The notes under the pieces are model-generated. The model was not told where the DNA came from and did not search any database. It saw only the letters and a program-made list of their open reading frames with translations. The position numbers and the translations under genes were made by a program. From Streptomyces parvus (GTDB lineage Bacteria > Actinomycetota > Actinomycetes > Streptomycetales > Streptomycetaceae), in contig NZ_CP135079.1 of the NCBI RefSeq assembly GCF_032121415.1, forward strand, positions 5,084,001 to 5,148,000: a stretch of DNA of 64,000 nt, in the 5' to 3' direction. Each line of letters starts with the position of its first letter. The first letter of the stretch is position 1. This document shows positions 42,834 to 50,800 of this stretch, one piece after another.

Positions 42834-43865
42834 ATGAACGCTTCCGCTTCCCGCGCCCGGCGCGCCCGCCGTACCCCCGTCCTGGTGGCCGGTGCCGTGG
42901 CCGCCCTGCTCGTCGGCCTCTCGGCCTGTGGTTCGTCGGACGACTCCGACAGCTCCGCGTCCTCCTCCGCCTCCGGGAAAGCCTCCGCAGGCGCCTTCCC
43001 CGCCGAGGTCGCGACCAAGTTCGGCGAGGTCACCGTCGACAAGCAGCCCAAGCGCATCGTCGCGCTCGGCTGGGGCGACGCCGAGACCGTGCTCGCGCTC
43101 GGCGGCCAGCCGGTCGGGGCCAGCGACTGGCTGCCGTTCGGCGGCGAGGGCGTCGGCCCGTGGGCCAAGGGCATGTACGACAAGAAGCCCGAGCTCATCG
43201 GCACGATGGAGCCGGAGTTCGAGAAGATCGCCTCCCTTCAGCCGGACCTGATCCTGGACACCAAGTCCAGCGGCGACCGGACCCGCTACGACACCCTGAA
43301 GAAGATCGCCCCGACCGTGGGCGTGCCGAAGGGCGGGGATCAGTACAAGATCTCGTGGGAGCAGCAGACCATGATGATCGCCGCCGCCATGGGCGTACCG
43401 GAGAAGGGCGAGGAGCTGATCGCGGAGACGGAGGAGAAGTTCGAGGCCGCCGCGAAGGCCCACCCCGAGTTCAAGGGCAAGACCATCACGGTCGGTTCGC
43501 GTACGTCCGAGGGCTTCGGCGTCTACGTCGGTGGCACCGGGCGGATCGACTTCGTCGAGCGGCTCGGCTTCAAGAACAACCCGAAGGCCGAGGCCCGGGC
43601 CGGCGAGGGCTTCTCCGTGTCCGTCTCCAAGGAGAATCTGGACCTGCTCGACGCCGATCTGACGGTCATGACCCCGATCGGCATCCCGGCCACGGACATC
43701 AGCGGCGACCCGCTGTACAAGGCGGTCCCGTCGGTGAAGGCGGGCAACGCCATCGTCTTCGACGACAAGGACATCTCCCAGGCGTTCGCGACGGACTCCA
43801 TCCTGTCCGTCTCGTACGCGCTGGAGAAGGTCGTCCCGCTCTTCGCGGAGAAGGTCGCGAAGTAG
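42834..43865 (+). CDS. Ferric-siderophore-binding lipoprotein
   Basis: This 343-residue exported solute-binding protein of the FepB/FhuD class has a signal peptide ending in LSAC with lipid-anchored Cys32. A Ser/Asp-rich linker is followed by a two-lobed domain (KRIVALGWGDAETVLALGGQ, PDLILDTKSSGDRTRYDTL, FGVYVGGTGRIDFVERLGF). It delivers the ferric siderophore to the permease/ATPase operon ending at 42732. It has its own strong iron box (42811-42829) directly before the start, so it is probably separately and tightly repressed by iron. Confidence 0.93.
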   Translation: MNASASRARRARRTPVLVAGAVAALLVGLSACGSSDDSDSSASSSASGKASAGAFPAEVATKFGEVTVDKQPKRIVALGWGDAETVLALGGQPVGASDWLPFGGEGVGPWAKGMYDKKPELIGTMEPEFEKIASLQPDLILDTKSSGDRTRYDTLKKIAPTVGVPKGGDQYKISWEQQTMMIAAAMGVPEKGEELIAETEEKFEAAAKAHPEFKGKTITVGSRTSEGFGVYVGGTGRIDFVERLGFKNNPKAEARAGEGFSVSVSKENLDLLDADLTVMTPIGIPATDISGDPLYKAVPSVKAGNAIVFDDKDISQAFATDSILSVSYALEKVVPLFAEKVAK

Positions 43866-43871
43866 CCGGCC

Positions 43872-43938
43872 GACCTGCACACGCGCAGCGCCCCGTCCCC
43901 GGGAGATCCGGGTGCGGGGCGCTGCGCGTGTGCAGGTC
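43872..43938. terminator. Large bidirectional terminator hairpin
   Basis: Twenty-four-base perfect arms (43872-43895, 43915-43938) enclose a 19-base loop, exactly between the convergent siderophore-binding and YceI genes. Confidence 0.85.
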
Positions 43939-43944
43939 AGGGTG

Positions 43945-44553
43945 TCAGGCTGCCGGGGCCGCCTTGATCGCGGAGATGTCGAAGGTCAGCTTCACCTTGT
44001 CGCTGACCATCACGCCGCCGGTCTCCAGCGCCGCGTTCCAGGTCAGGCCCCAGTCGGAGCGCAGGATGTCGGCGCTGCCCTCGAAGCCGACGCGCTCGTT
44101 GCCGTAGACGTCGGTGGCGGAGCCGTTGAACTCCAGGTCGATGGAGAGCGGGCGCGTGACGTCCTTGATGGTGAGGTCGCCGGTGATCCGGTACGCATCG
44201 CCGCCCAGCTGCTCGGCCTTGGTCGAGCGGAACGTCATGAGCGGGAACTTCTCGGCGTCGAAGAAGTCACCGCTGACCAGGTGGCCGTCGCGGTCGGCGA
44301 TACCGGTGTCCACGCTGGCGATCTTCACGTCGATGGAGGCGGAGGAGTTCGCCGGATCCGTGCCGTCGAGCACCAGGGTGCCCTCGTGCTCGCCGAAGGA
44401 GCCGCGCACGTTGGTGACCATCGCGTGGCGCACCGTGAAGCCGATGCTGCTGTGCGCCGGGTCGAGGGCGTAGGTGCCGGTGAGGGCGGCGAGTGCCGGG
44501 TCCACCGCGGGGGCTTCGGCGGTGGCGGTCGACTTGCGGTTGAACAGAGCCAT
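43945..44553 (-). CDS. YceI-family protein
   Basis: This 202-residue protein carries a YceI lipocalin-like domain from ~residue 27: GTYALDPAHSSIGFTVRHAM, VRGSFGEHEGTLVLDG, FPLMTFRSTKAEQLGGDAYR and ITGDLTIKDVTRPLSIDLEF. YceI proteins bind polyisoprenoid-like lipids in a beta-barrel. There is no signal peptide here; a short N-terminal extension (NRKSTATAEAPAVDPAL) precedes the domain, as often in Streptomyces. Two repeated GTTT(C)AACCTTCA motifs lie upstream and may be a MarR-type control region. Confidence 0.92.
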   Translation of the reverse strand: MALFNRKSTATAEAPAVDPALAALTGTYALDPAHSSIGFTVRHAMVTNVRGSFGEHEGTLVLDGTDPANSSASIDVKIASVDTGIADRDGHLVSGDFFDAEKFPLMTFRSTKAEQLGGDAYRITGDLTIKDVTRPLSIDLEFNGSATDVYGNERVGFEGSADILRSDWGLTWNAALETGGVMVSDKVKLTFDISAIKAAPAA

Positions 44554-44586
44554 GGCTCCTCCTCGGGGGACGTGTACGTGGAGGTT

Positions 44587-44642
44587 GTTTAACCTTCAAC
44601 GAGATTGACTGTAGCTCTGTCTTGTTCAAGTTTCAACCTTCA
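44587..44642. promoter_or_regulatory. Repeated GTTT(C)AACCTTCA motif upstream of yceI
   Basis: GTTTAACCTTCAAC (44587-44600) and GTTTCAACCTTCA (44630-44642) are near-identical direct repeats 43 bp apart in an AT-richer stretch before yceI. On the minus strand they read TTGAAGGTT(G/A)AAAC, a form seen in MarR-family operators. The regulator is not in the neighbourhood. Confidence 0.4.
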
Positions 44643-44801
44643 GCGCTGCGCGAGCGTGGCGCGGGTGGATGCGGGGGTGCTCCGGAGCCTCTCGCCCTCT
44701 GGCGGACGCGCGTAGATCTCGGGCACTATCTCCCTGCCCCGGTGTACGCGGACCCGTTCCCGTACGCCCACTGTTTTGTCATGAGCAGGAGGAATCCCCC
44801 C

Positions 44802-45326
44802 ATGGTCACCCGTCCACGACTCCGCTCCGCCCTCACCGCCCTGGCACTCGTGCTGGGCGCGCTCTTCGCGCCCGGGATCGGCGTCCTCGGAGGCGGCGCC
44901 ACCGAGGCGCACGCCGTGACCAAGCTGACCCACGCGCAGGCGACCTCCCGGTTCAGCTCGTCCGGGATCACCTGGTCGTCCTCCGGTGGCTGCTCCGACC
45001 GGAACAACCCCACCTGCACGTCGTTCGACCAGCTCAACCTGGCCAGCGCCCAGGGCGCGCAGACCCTCAAGAGCGCCACCGGCTGCGCGCTCAGGATCAC
45101 CGGAGGCACGGAGACCGGGCACGCCGGCGGAACGTACTCGCACTGGAACGGCTACAAGCTCGACTTCGCCAAGAGCACCTGCGTGAACAACTACGTCACC
45201 GGCACCTTCACCTACATCGGCACCCGCGGCGACGGCGCCCGCCAGTACCAGTCCGGATCCGGCAACATCTACGCGGACGAGGGCAACCACTGGGACGTGA
45301 CCTACTACAACTGCGGCGGCTGCTGA
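44802..45326 (+). CDS. Secreted M15-like metallopeptidase (putative D-Ala-D-Ala carboxypeptidase-like)
   Basis: The ATG at 44802 is chosen because AGGAGG (44787-44792) precedes it at good spacing; the in-frame ATG at 44781 overlaps that site. The 174-residue product has a signal peptide to ~residue 38. The mature part (~136 residues) holds GTETGHAGGTYSHWNGYKLD (HxxGxxxD, like the zinc motif of M15 peptidases) and EGNHWDVTYYNC (second His near the C-terminus), plus five or six Cys. The zinc set His/Asp/His is thus plausible. Cell-wall peptide cleavage is a family inference. It is convergent with a lysozyme-like gene. Confidence 0.65.
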   Translation: MVTRPRLRSALTALALVLGALFAPGIGVLGGGATEAHAVTKLTHAQATSRFSSSGITWSSSGGCSDRNNPTCTSFDQLNLASAQGAQTLKSATGCALRITGGTETGHAGGTYSHWNGYKLDFAKSTCVNNYVTGTFTYIGTRGDGARQYQSGSGNIYADEGNHWDVTYYNCGGC

Positions 45327-45342
45327 CAGGGGAGCTTCGCCG

Positions 45343-45369
45343 GGGGCCGTCCCGCACCGGGGCGGCCCC
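45343..45369. terminator. Hairpin between convergent M15-like and lysozyme-like genes
   Basis: Eleven-base arms (45343-45353, 45359-45369) with one G.T pair and a five-base loop lie between stops at 45326 and 45378. Confidence 0.6.
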
Positions 45370-45377
45370 TCGCACGC

Positions 45378-46052
45378 CTACGGGATCGGGTCGGCGTCCG
45401 GGCCCTCCCGCTCCAGCAGGTCCCGGGCGAAGTCCTCCCACTGCGCGTACCGGTCCGGATACGCGGACCGCTGGACCGCCTGGCACACATCGCCCGGCTC
45501 CATCGACTCCCAGCCGTCGATCTGGAGCAGGCCCGGATTGGCGCTGGGCGAGGGCAGTCCGTAGAAGGACTTGGACGCGGTCGGCACGTGCGTGATCTGC
45601 GCCGGCGTGCCCCAGCCCATGCTCGGGCGCTGCTGGAAGACGCCGAGCGAGTCATGGTCGGCCGGCGAGGTGTAGTTGACGAACTTCGACTCCTGCATCG
45701 CCGTCATCAGGGCGATGACCTGGGCCTCCTCGGGGAGCTCCGCCCCCTTCCCGACGCCGATGACCGTCCGGGCGTGGGCGAGCTGCTCCGGGCCGAGGTC
45801 GGACGGGGCGGCGAAGAACGTCCGCAGCTCGCTGTCCGGGGCGGTCTTGAGCAGCTGCGCGGTGGTGGTGTCCACCCGGCCGGTCGCGGGGAGGCCGTAG
45901 CTCTGCTGGAAGGCGCGCAGGCCGTGGGCGCCGGAGGCCTGCGGGGCGGGTGACGGCGGGGCGGGGTCCGCGTGGGCCGGGGCCGCGGCGGTCAGCAGCA
46001 GTCCGGCGGCGACGGCCGTGAGCAGCCGGTGGGGGAGTCGGTTCATTCGCAT
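45378..46052 (-). CDS. Secreted protein with peptidoglycan-binding and lysozyme-like regions
   Basis: This 224-residue exported protein begins MRMNRLPHRLLTAVAAGLLL (signal peptide to ~residue 28). Residues ~40-70 look like a short peptidoglycan-binding repeat (GLRAFQQSYGLPATGRVDTTTAQLL). Residues ~100-215 resemble the actinobacterial lysozyme-like fold of phage-tail or Rpf-related proteins (VIALMTAMQESKFVNYTSPADHDSLGVFQQRPSMGWGTP; core ALMTAMQESKF, SLGVFQQRPSMGWGT). The Glu of MQESKF would be the catalytic acid. A role in wall turnover fits the convergent M15-like gene. Confidence 0.75.
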   Translation of the reverse strand: MRMNRLPHRLLTAVAAGLLLTAAAPAHADPAPPSPAPQASGAHGLRAFQQSYGLPATGRVDTTTAQLLKTAPDSELRTFFAAPSDLGPEQLAHARTVIGVGKGAELPEEAQVIALMTAMQESKFVNYTSPADHDSLGVFQQRPSMGWGTPAQITHVPTASKSFYGLPSPSANPGLLQIDGWESMEPGDVCQAVQRSAYPDRYAQWEDFARDLLEREGPDADPIP

Positions 46053-46160
46053 ACGGCACCGTCCCGGGGCGAGGCGACGAAGTCAAGAACGCCACACATC
46101 GTGTCAATTGATGAGGTATCGGGTCGTCGGGGGCGGCGGCAGGGAGTGTCCCGGACATGG

Positions 46161-46191
46161 GTGTGCCCCCGCCCGTCGGGCGGGGGCACAC
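46161..46191 (-). terminator. Intrinsic terminator after the GH64 gene
   Basis: Perfect 14-base arms GTGTGCCCCCGCCC (46161-46174) and complement (46178-46191) with a three-base loop, 20 bp past the GH64 stop on the minus strand. Confidence 0.7.
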
Positions 46192-46211
46192 ACGGGCCTA
46201 CCGGGCGGGCG

Positions 46212-47438
46212 TCAGGAGCCCACGCTCACCGTGAAGCGGCGCGGGTTCCCGTCGTGCGCCGCGCCCGAGACGTCCGGCTCCCCGTCCGGTCGGACGTCGT
46301 CGTACGGGAACGCGTATCCGATCGGGCTGTTCGCGTGGACCACCCGGGACCAGTGGTTGGTGACCGCGGTCGTGTAGTAGTCCGCCGTGGACGTGCCGTT
46401 CGGCTGGCTCGGGTGGCTCAGCATGATCGAGCGGTTGAAGCCCGCCGCCAGCCGGGCCAGGATCGCCTTCTTGTCGTCGGAGTCGTCCGGGTTGTTCGTG
46501 AACGGCCCGTGGTTGCAGGTGAAGATGTCCTTCGTCGCCGGCTTGGTGAAGGTGTGGCCGCCCTCGAAGGTGAGGACGTCACCGCTGACCCGGCCCGCCA
46601 GCGTGCCCCGGCCGCCCTGGAGGTCGATGCGCAGGTCCTCGGAGCGGTACTTCTCCCACACCTCGTCGATCTGCGCCTCGAACAGGCCCCGGAACGGCAT
46701 CTCGTCCGGCCGGTCGAAGTACGGCGCCATGATGTTCTGCGGCGAGACGACCCGTAGCACCTTGCCGTCGTCGCCCCGCGTGATCAGGTTGTCCCAGGGC
46801 TGCCCGTCGGCCGCTGCCTGGGCGGTGAGGTCCTCCGCGATCCGCTCCACCGCGCCCTCCGGGTGCGGGGCGACGACGTGGGTGGCGTCCCCCTCCAGCG
46901 TGATGCCGATCGGGAGCGCGGTGATCAGGTCCACGTAGCTGATGTTGGAGTACAGCTGCTCGGTGTTGAAGGTGAACTCGGCGAACGCCCAGGTCCGACC
47001 GTAGTTCGGGTCCGTCGGCGTCGCGAAGGCCGGCTCCACCAGGGACGGGCCCGGGTTGAGGAAGAAGTCCAGCTTGTCGTCGCGGACGAAGTAGACCCGC
47101 GCCCCGTACATCTGCGGCAGGGTCAGCACGACCGGTCCCGCGCCCGCGCCCTTGAGCGGGATGGCGCAGTCGACGGGCAGCGGGGTCTGCGGCGCGCCGG
47201 GGGAGTCGGGGCGGTAGACGCCGCCGTCCGGCTTCAGCAGCACCCAGCGGTCGGTGCCCAGCTCATGGCCGGTCACATACGCGTGCACCGTGCCCGGCAA
47301 CGACTTGTTCTCCAGGGCCAGTTCGCAGGTCGCGGGGGCCGCCGACGCACGAGGGCTCAGAGCGGTGCCCCAGGCGGGGTACGTGAGCGCCGCGGCCGAT
47401 GCGGCGGCGCCGGTCAGGAACATTCGGCGTGAAATCAC
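46212..47438 (-). CDS. Secreted GH64 beta-1,3-glucanase
   Basis: This 408-residue enzyme starts at GTG 47438 after GGGAG. The N-terminus ISRRMFLTGAAASAAALTYP is a twin-arginine (Tat) signal. The body matches GH64, the laminaripentaose-producing beta-1,3-glucanases: LVEPAFATPTDPNYGRTWAF, FAEFTFNTEQLYSNISYVDL and ALPIGITLEGDATHVV. Conserved acidic residues in these segments are the likely catalytic pair. It degrades fungal or algal beta-1,3-glucan outside the cell. It is divergent from the GH101 gene, and both flank a GAGCGCTC palindrome that probably controls them. Confidence 0.9.
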   Translation of the reverse strand: MISRRMFLTGAAASAAALTYPAWGTALSPRASAAPATCELALENKSLPGTVHAYVTGHELGTDRWVLLKPDGGVYRPDSPGAPQTPLPVDCAIPLKGAGAGPVVLTLPQMYGARVYFVRDDKLDFFLNPGPSLVEPAFATPTDPNYGRTWAFAEFTFNTEQLYSNISYVDLITALPIGITLEGDATHVVAPHPEGAVERIAEDLTAQAAADGQPWDNLITRGDDGKVLRVVSPQNIMAPYFDRPDEMPFRGLFEAQIDEVWEKYRSEDLRIDLQGGRGTLAGRVSGDVLTFEGGHTFTKPATKDIFTCNHGPFTNNPDDSDDKKAILARLAAGFNRSIMLSHPSQPNGTSTADYYTTAVTNHWSRVVHANSPIGYAFPYDDVRPDGEPDVSGAAHDGNPRRFTVSVGS

Positions 47439-47574
47439 GAGGGGGACTCCCGAGGTGGTGGGGGGGCCGCAGGCGGGGGGTGGGGGGTGGCGCGGGGGAG
47501 GTCAGGAACCGTGGGGGGTGCCTGCGGTGCGCACCACTCTCGCGAGGCCCGGCACGACCGTCAATACTTGCGAC

Positions 47575-47588
47575 TGAGAGCGCTCTCA
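47575..47588. promoter_or_regulatory. LacI-type palindrome in the divergent GH64/GH101 gap
   Basis: TGAGAGCGCTCTCA is a perfect 14-base palindrome differing from the CebR consensus TGGGAGCGCTCCCA at two symmetric positions. It lies 136 bp before the GH64 start and 227 bp before the GH101 start in the 376-bp gap 47439-47814. The rest of the gap shows a second 12-base palindrome at 47785-47796 and nothing else clear. Confidence 0.6.
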
Positions 47589-47784
47589 AAAACTCCGAGT
47601 CTTCACAACTCGACGCCCCGAAGCGGTACTTGCCGGAACCGAGTGGGTGCGAACTGTGACCGGAAGGGGGTATTCCCGGCCAAGAGGTGAACGGGGCCGC
47701 GAGTCGGCCCCCGTACTGCCGACTTGGACTAACGCACCGGGGTTGTTGGACGGAGTCGCCCCCCGGCCCCGAAGTTCGTTGACG

Positions 47785-47796
47785 GTGTCCGGACAC
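47785..47796. promoter_or_regulatory. 12-bp palindrome just upstream of the GH101 start
   Basis: GTGTCCGGACAC is a perfect palindrome ending 18 bp before the ATG at 47815. Its function is unknown; it may be an operator or part of the leader. Confidence 0.3.
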
Positions 47797-47814
47797 GACG
47801 ACTACTCAGGGGCC

Positions 47815-50800
47815 ATGTCGCCAAGATTCCCTCGCCCCGGCCTGCTCGCCGCGGCCTCCGCAGCCGTCCTGGCGCTCGTGGGGGCCGCCCTCCCCGCCGC
47901 GGCCAACGCCCCGTCGCCCTCCGCCCCGGCCGGAGAGGCCAAGGCCGACGGGCCGGCCGCCACCGGGTCCGCCGTGATCCGGTCCGACCGCCTCGGCGTC
48001 GCCGTCGCCGACGACTTCCCGCGCGTCCTGTCGTACACCGACCGGGCGAGCGGCAAACAGCTGCTCGGCTCCACCCGGCCGGTCACCGCCGTCACCCTCA
48101 ACGGCACCGCCCACCCGGTGAAGCTCAAGGGTGCGCCGAAGATCACCGGCTCCGCCGCCCGCTACACCCTCGTCTTCGACTCCCTGCCGGGCGTCGAGAT
48201 CGACGCCTCGCTCACCGTCTCGGGGCGGGCCACCACGTTCAAGGTGACCGCCGTCCGCGACACGTCCGCCTTCCGGGTCGGGACCATCGACATCCCCGGG
48301 CACGACCTGATCTCCGTCGGGTCCACCGAGTCCGGGGCCGCCACCGCGTTCACCCAGCTCGACCCGGACTCCACCCGCACAGCCGACGTCTTCGCGAAGG
48401 TCACCGGGGAGACGAGGCCCGACTCCGCGCCCGTCGGGGCCAGTTACGCGATCCTCAACACCGGCTCGCTCGCCGCGGCGATCGAGTCCAACTCCTCGTA
48501 CGACAAGCCCTCCGGGGCCACCGGCGGCGACGACGCCCGCTTCTGGCACCAGGCGCGCACCGAGGAGGACGGCACCGTCCGGGTCGGCGTCCGGTCCGGC
48601 CAGTGGACCTACCGCGGCGAGGGCGCCCCGGCCCCCGAGAGCGGCGAGAACCTGCCCTGGGCCAAGGTCGTCGTCACCCCCGACGCCAACGGCGACCGGG
48701 CCGTCGACTGGCAGGACGGGGCGATCGCCTTCCGCTCCATCGGCGTCACCGCGCCCGGAAGCGAGGACACCGCCAAGCGGGTCGTGACCCACATCCCGTT
48801 CAACTTCGCCAGCCAGGCCACCCACCCCTTCCTGCGCACCCTGGACGACGTCAAGCGGATCTCGAAGGCCACCGACGGCCTCGGCCAGCTCGCCGTCCTC
48901 AAGGGGTACGGCTCCGAGGGCCACGACTCCGCCCACCCGGACTACGGCGGCAACTACAACAAGCGGGCCGGCGGGTTGAAGGACCTCAACACCCTGCTGA
49001 AGGAAGGCGGGAAGTGGGGCGCCGACTTCGGCGTCCACGTCAACGCCACCGAGTCCTACCCGGAGGCCAAGGCCTTCTCCGAGCAGCTCGTCGACAAGAC
49101 CAAGCCCGGCTGGAACTGGCTCAACCAGAGCTACTACATCGACCAGCGCCGCGACATCAACAGCGGCGACCTGGCCAAGCGCTTCCGGCAACTGCGCGAG
49201 GAAACCGACGAGAACCTCGACTTCCTCTACATCGACGTCTACTACAGCCACGGCTGGATCGCCGACAAGACGATCCAGACCGTGCAGAAGCAGGGCTGGA
49301 CCGTCGGCACCGAGTGGGCCGACAAGTTCGAACGCGCCTCGCTCTGGTCGCACTGGGCCAACGACCTCGACTACGGCGGGGCCACCAACAAGGGCCTCAA
49401 CTCGCAGATCATCCGGTTCATCCGCAACGGCGAGAAGGACATCTGGAACAACCACCCGGTCCTCGGCCAGAGCGCCCTGGAGGACTTCGAGGGCTGGACC
49501 GGCGAGACCGACTGGAACGCCTTCACCGCCAACATCTGGCAGAAGAACCTCCCCGCCAAGTACCTCCAGCAGCAGAGGATCATCCGCTGGGACGGCAACG
49601 ACATCACCTTCACCGGCGGGGTGCGCGGCACGGTCGAGGACGGCAGGCGAACCTTCTACGACCGGGGCCGCAAGGTGCTCAGCGGCACCGACTACCTGCT
49701 CCCGTGGGACGGCGGCAAGAAGCTCTACCACTACAGCGGGACCGGCGGCACCAGCACCTGGGAAGTGCCCGGCAAGGGCGCGTACACCCTCTACAAGCTG
49801 ACCGACAACGGACGCGAGAAGGTCTCCACCGTCCGCCCCTCGGGCGGGAAGCTCACGTTGACCGCCACCGCCGGACAGGCCTACGTCCTCTACCCCGACC
49901 GGGCGCCGAAGGAGAGCACCGCCGACTGGGGCAAGGGCACAGGGCTCACGGACCCCGGCTTCAACGACCGGGAGCTGAAGGGCTGGGCCAGGACCGGCAC
50001 GGCCGTCCGCGACACCGACGACCAGGGACGCAACAGCGCCGAACTCTCGGGGACGGCCACGGCCGCGCTCTCCCAGGCCGTCACCGGCCTCAAGCCCGGC
50101 AAGCGCTACACCGCCTCCGCCCTGATCGAGGTCGAACCGGGCAGGAGCCGCCGCACCACCGTGAGCGCCGGCGGGACGTCGGTCGCCGTCGAACGCTCCA
50201 CGGTGAAGGACCACGTCGCCGCCTCCGACTGGCACGGCACCTTCTTCCAGCGCGCCAAGGCCACCTTCACCGCGCCCGCGAACGGCCGCACCACGCTGCG
50301 CATCGAGGCGGCGGCGGGCAGCGCGGCGAAGGTCCGCGCCGATGACGTACGGATCGTCGAGAACGCCCCCGCCACCCGCACCGGCGCCGAGGCGTACGAG
50401 GACTTCGAGGCCGTCGACCAGGGCTGGGGCCCCTTCCTCAAGGGCGACGCGGGCGGCTCCACCGACCCCCGCACCCACATCTCCCAGCTGAACGCCCCGT
50501 ACACCCAGTCCGGCTGGAACGGGAAGCTGATCGACGACGTGCTCGGCGGGAGGGAGTCCCTGAAGTCCCACGAGGAGAACACCGGGCTCGTCTACCGCAC
50601 CGCCCCCTGGACCGTCCCGATGAAGGACGGCCATCGGTACAGGATCGAGTTCGCCTACCAGTCCAGCCACGCCGGCGCCTACAGCTGGGCCGAGGGCTAC
50701 GACCGGATCGCCGACGGCAAGGCCGCCTCGACCGAGACCCGGGCCACCCCGATCGGGCAGCAGCGCACCACGGGACAGTTCAGCCGGACCCTCACCGCGG

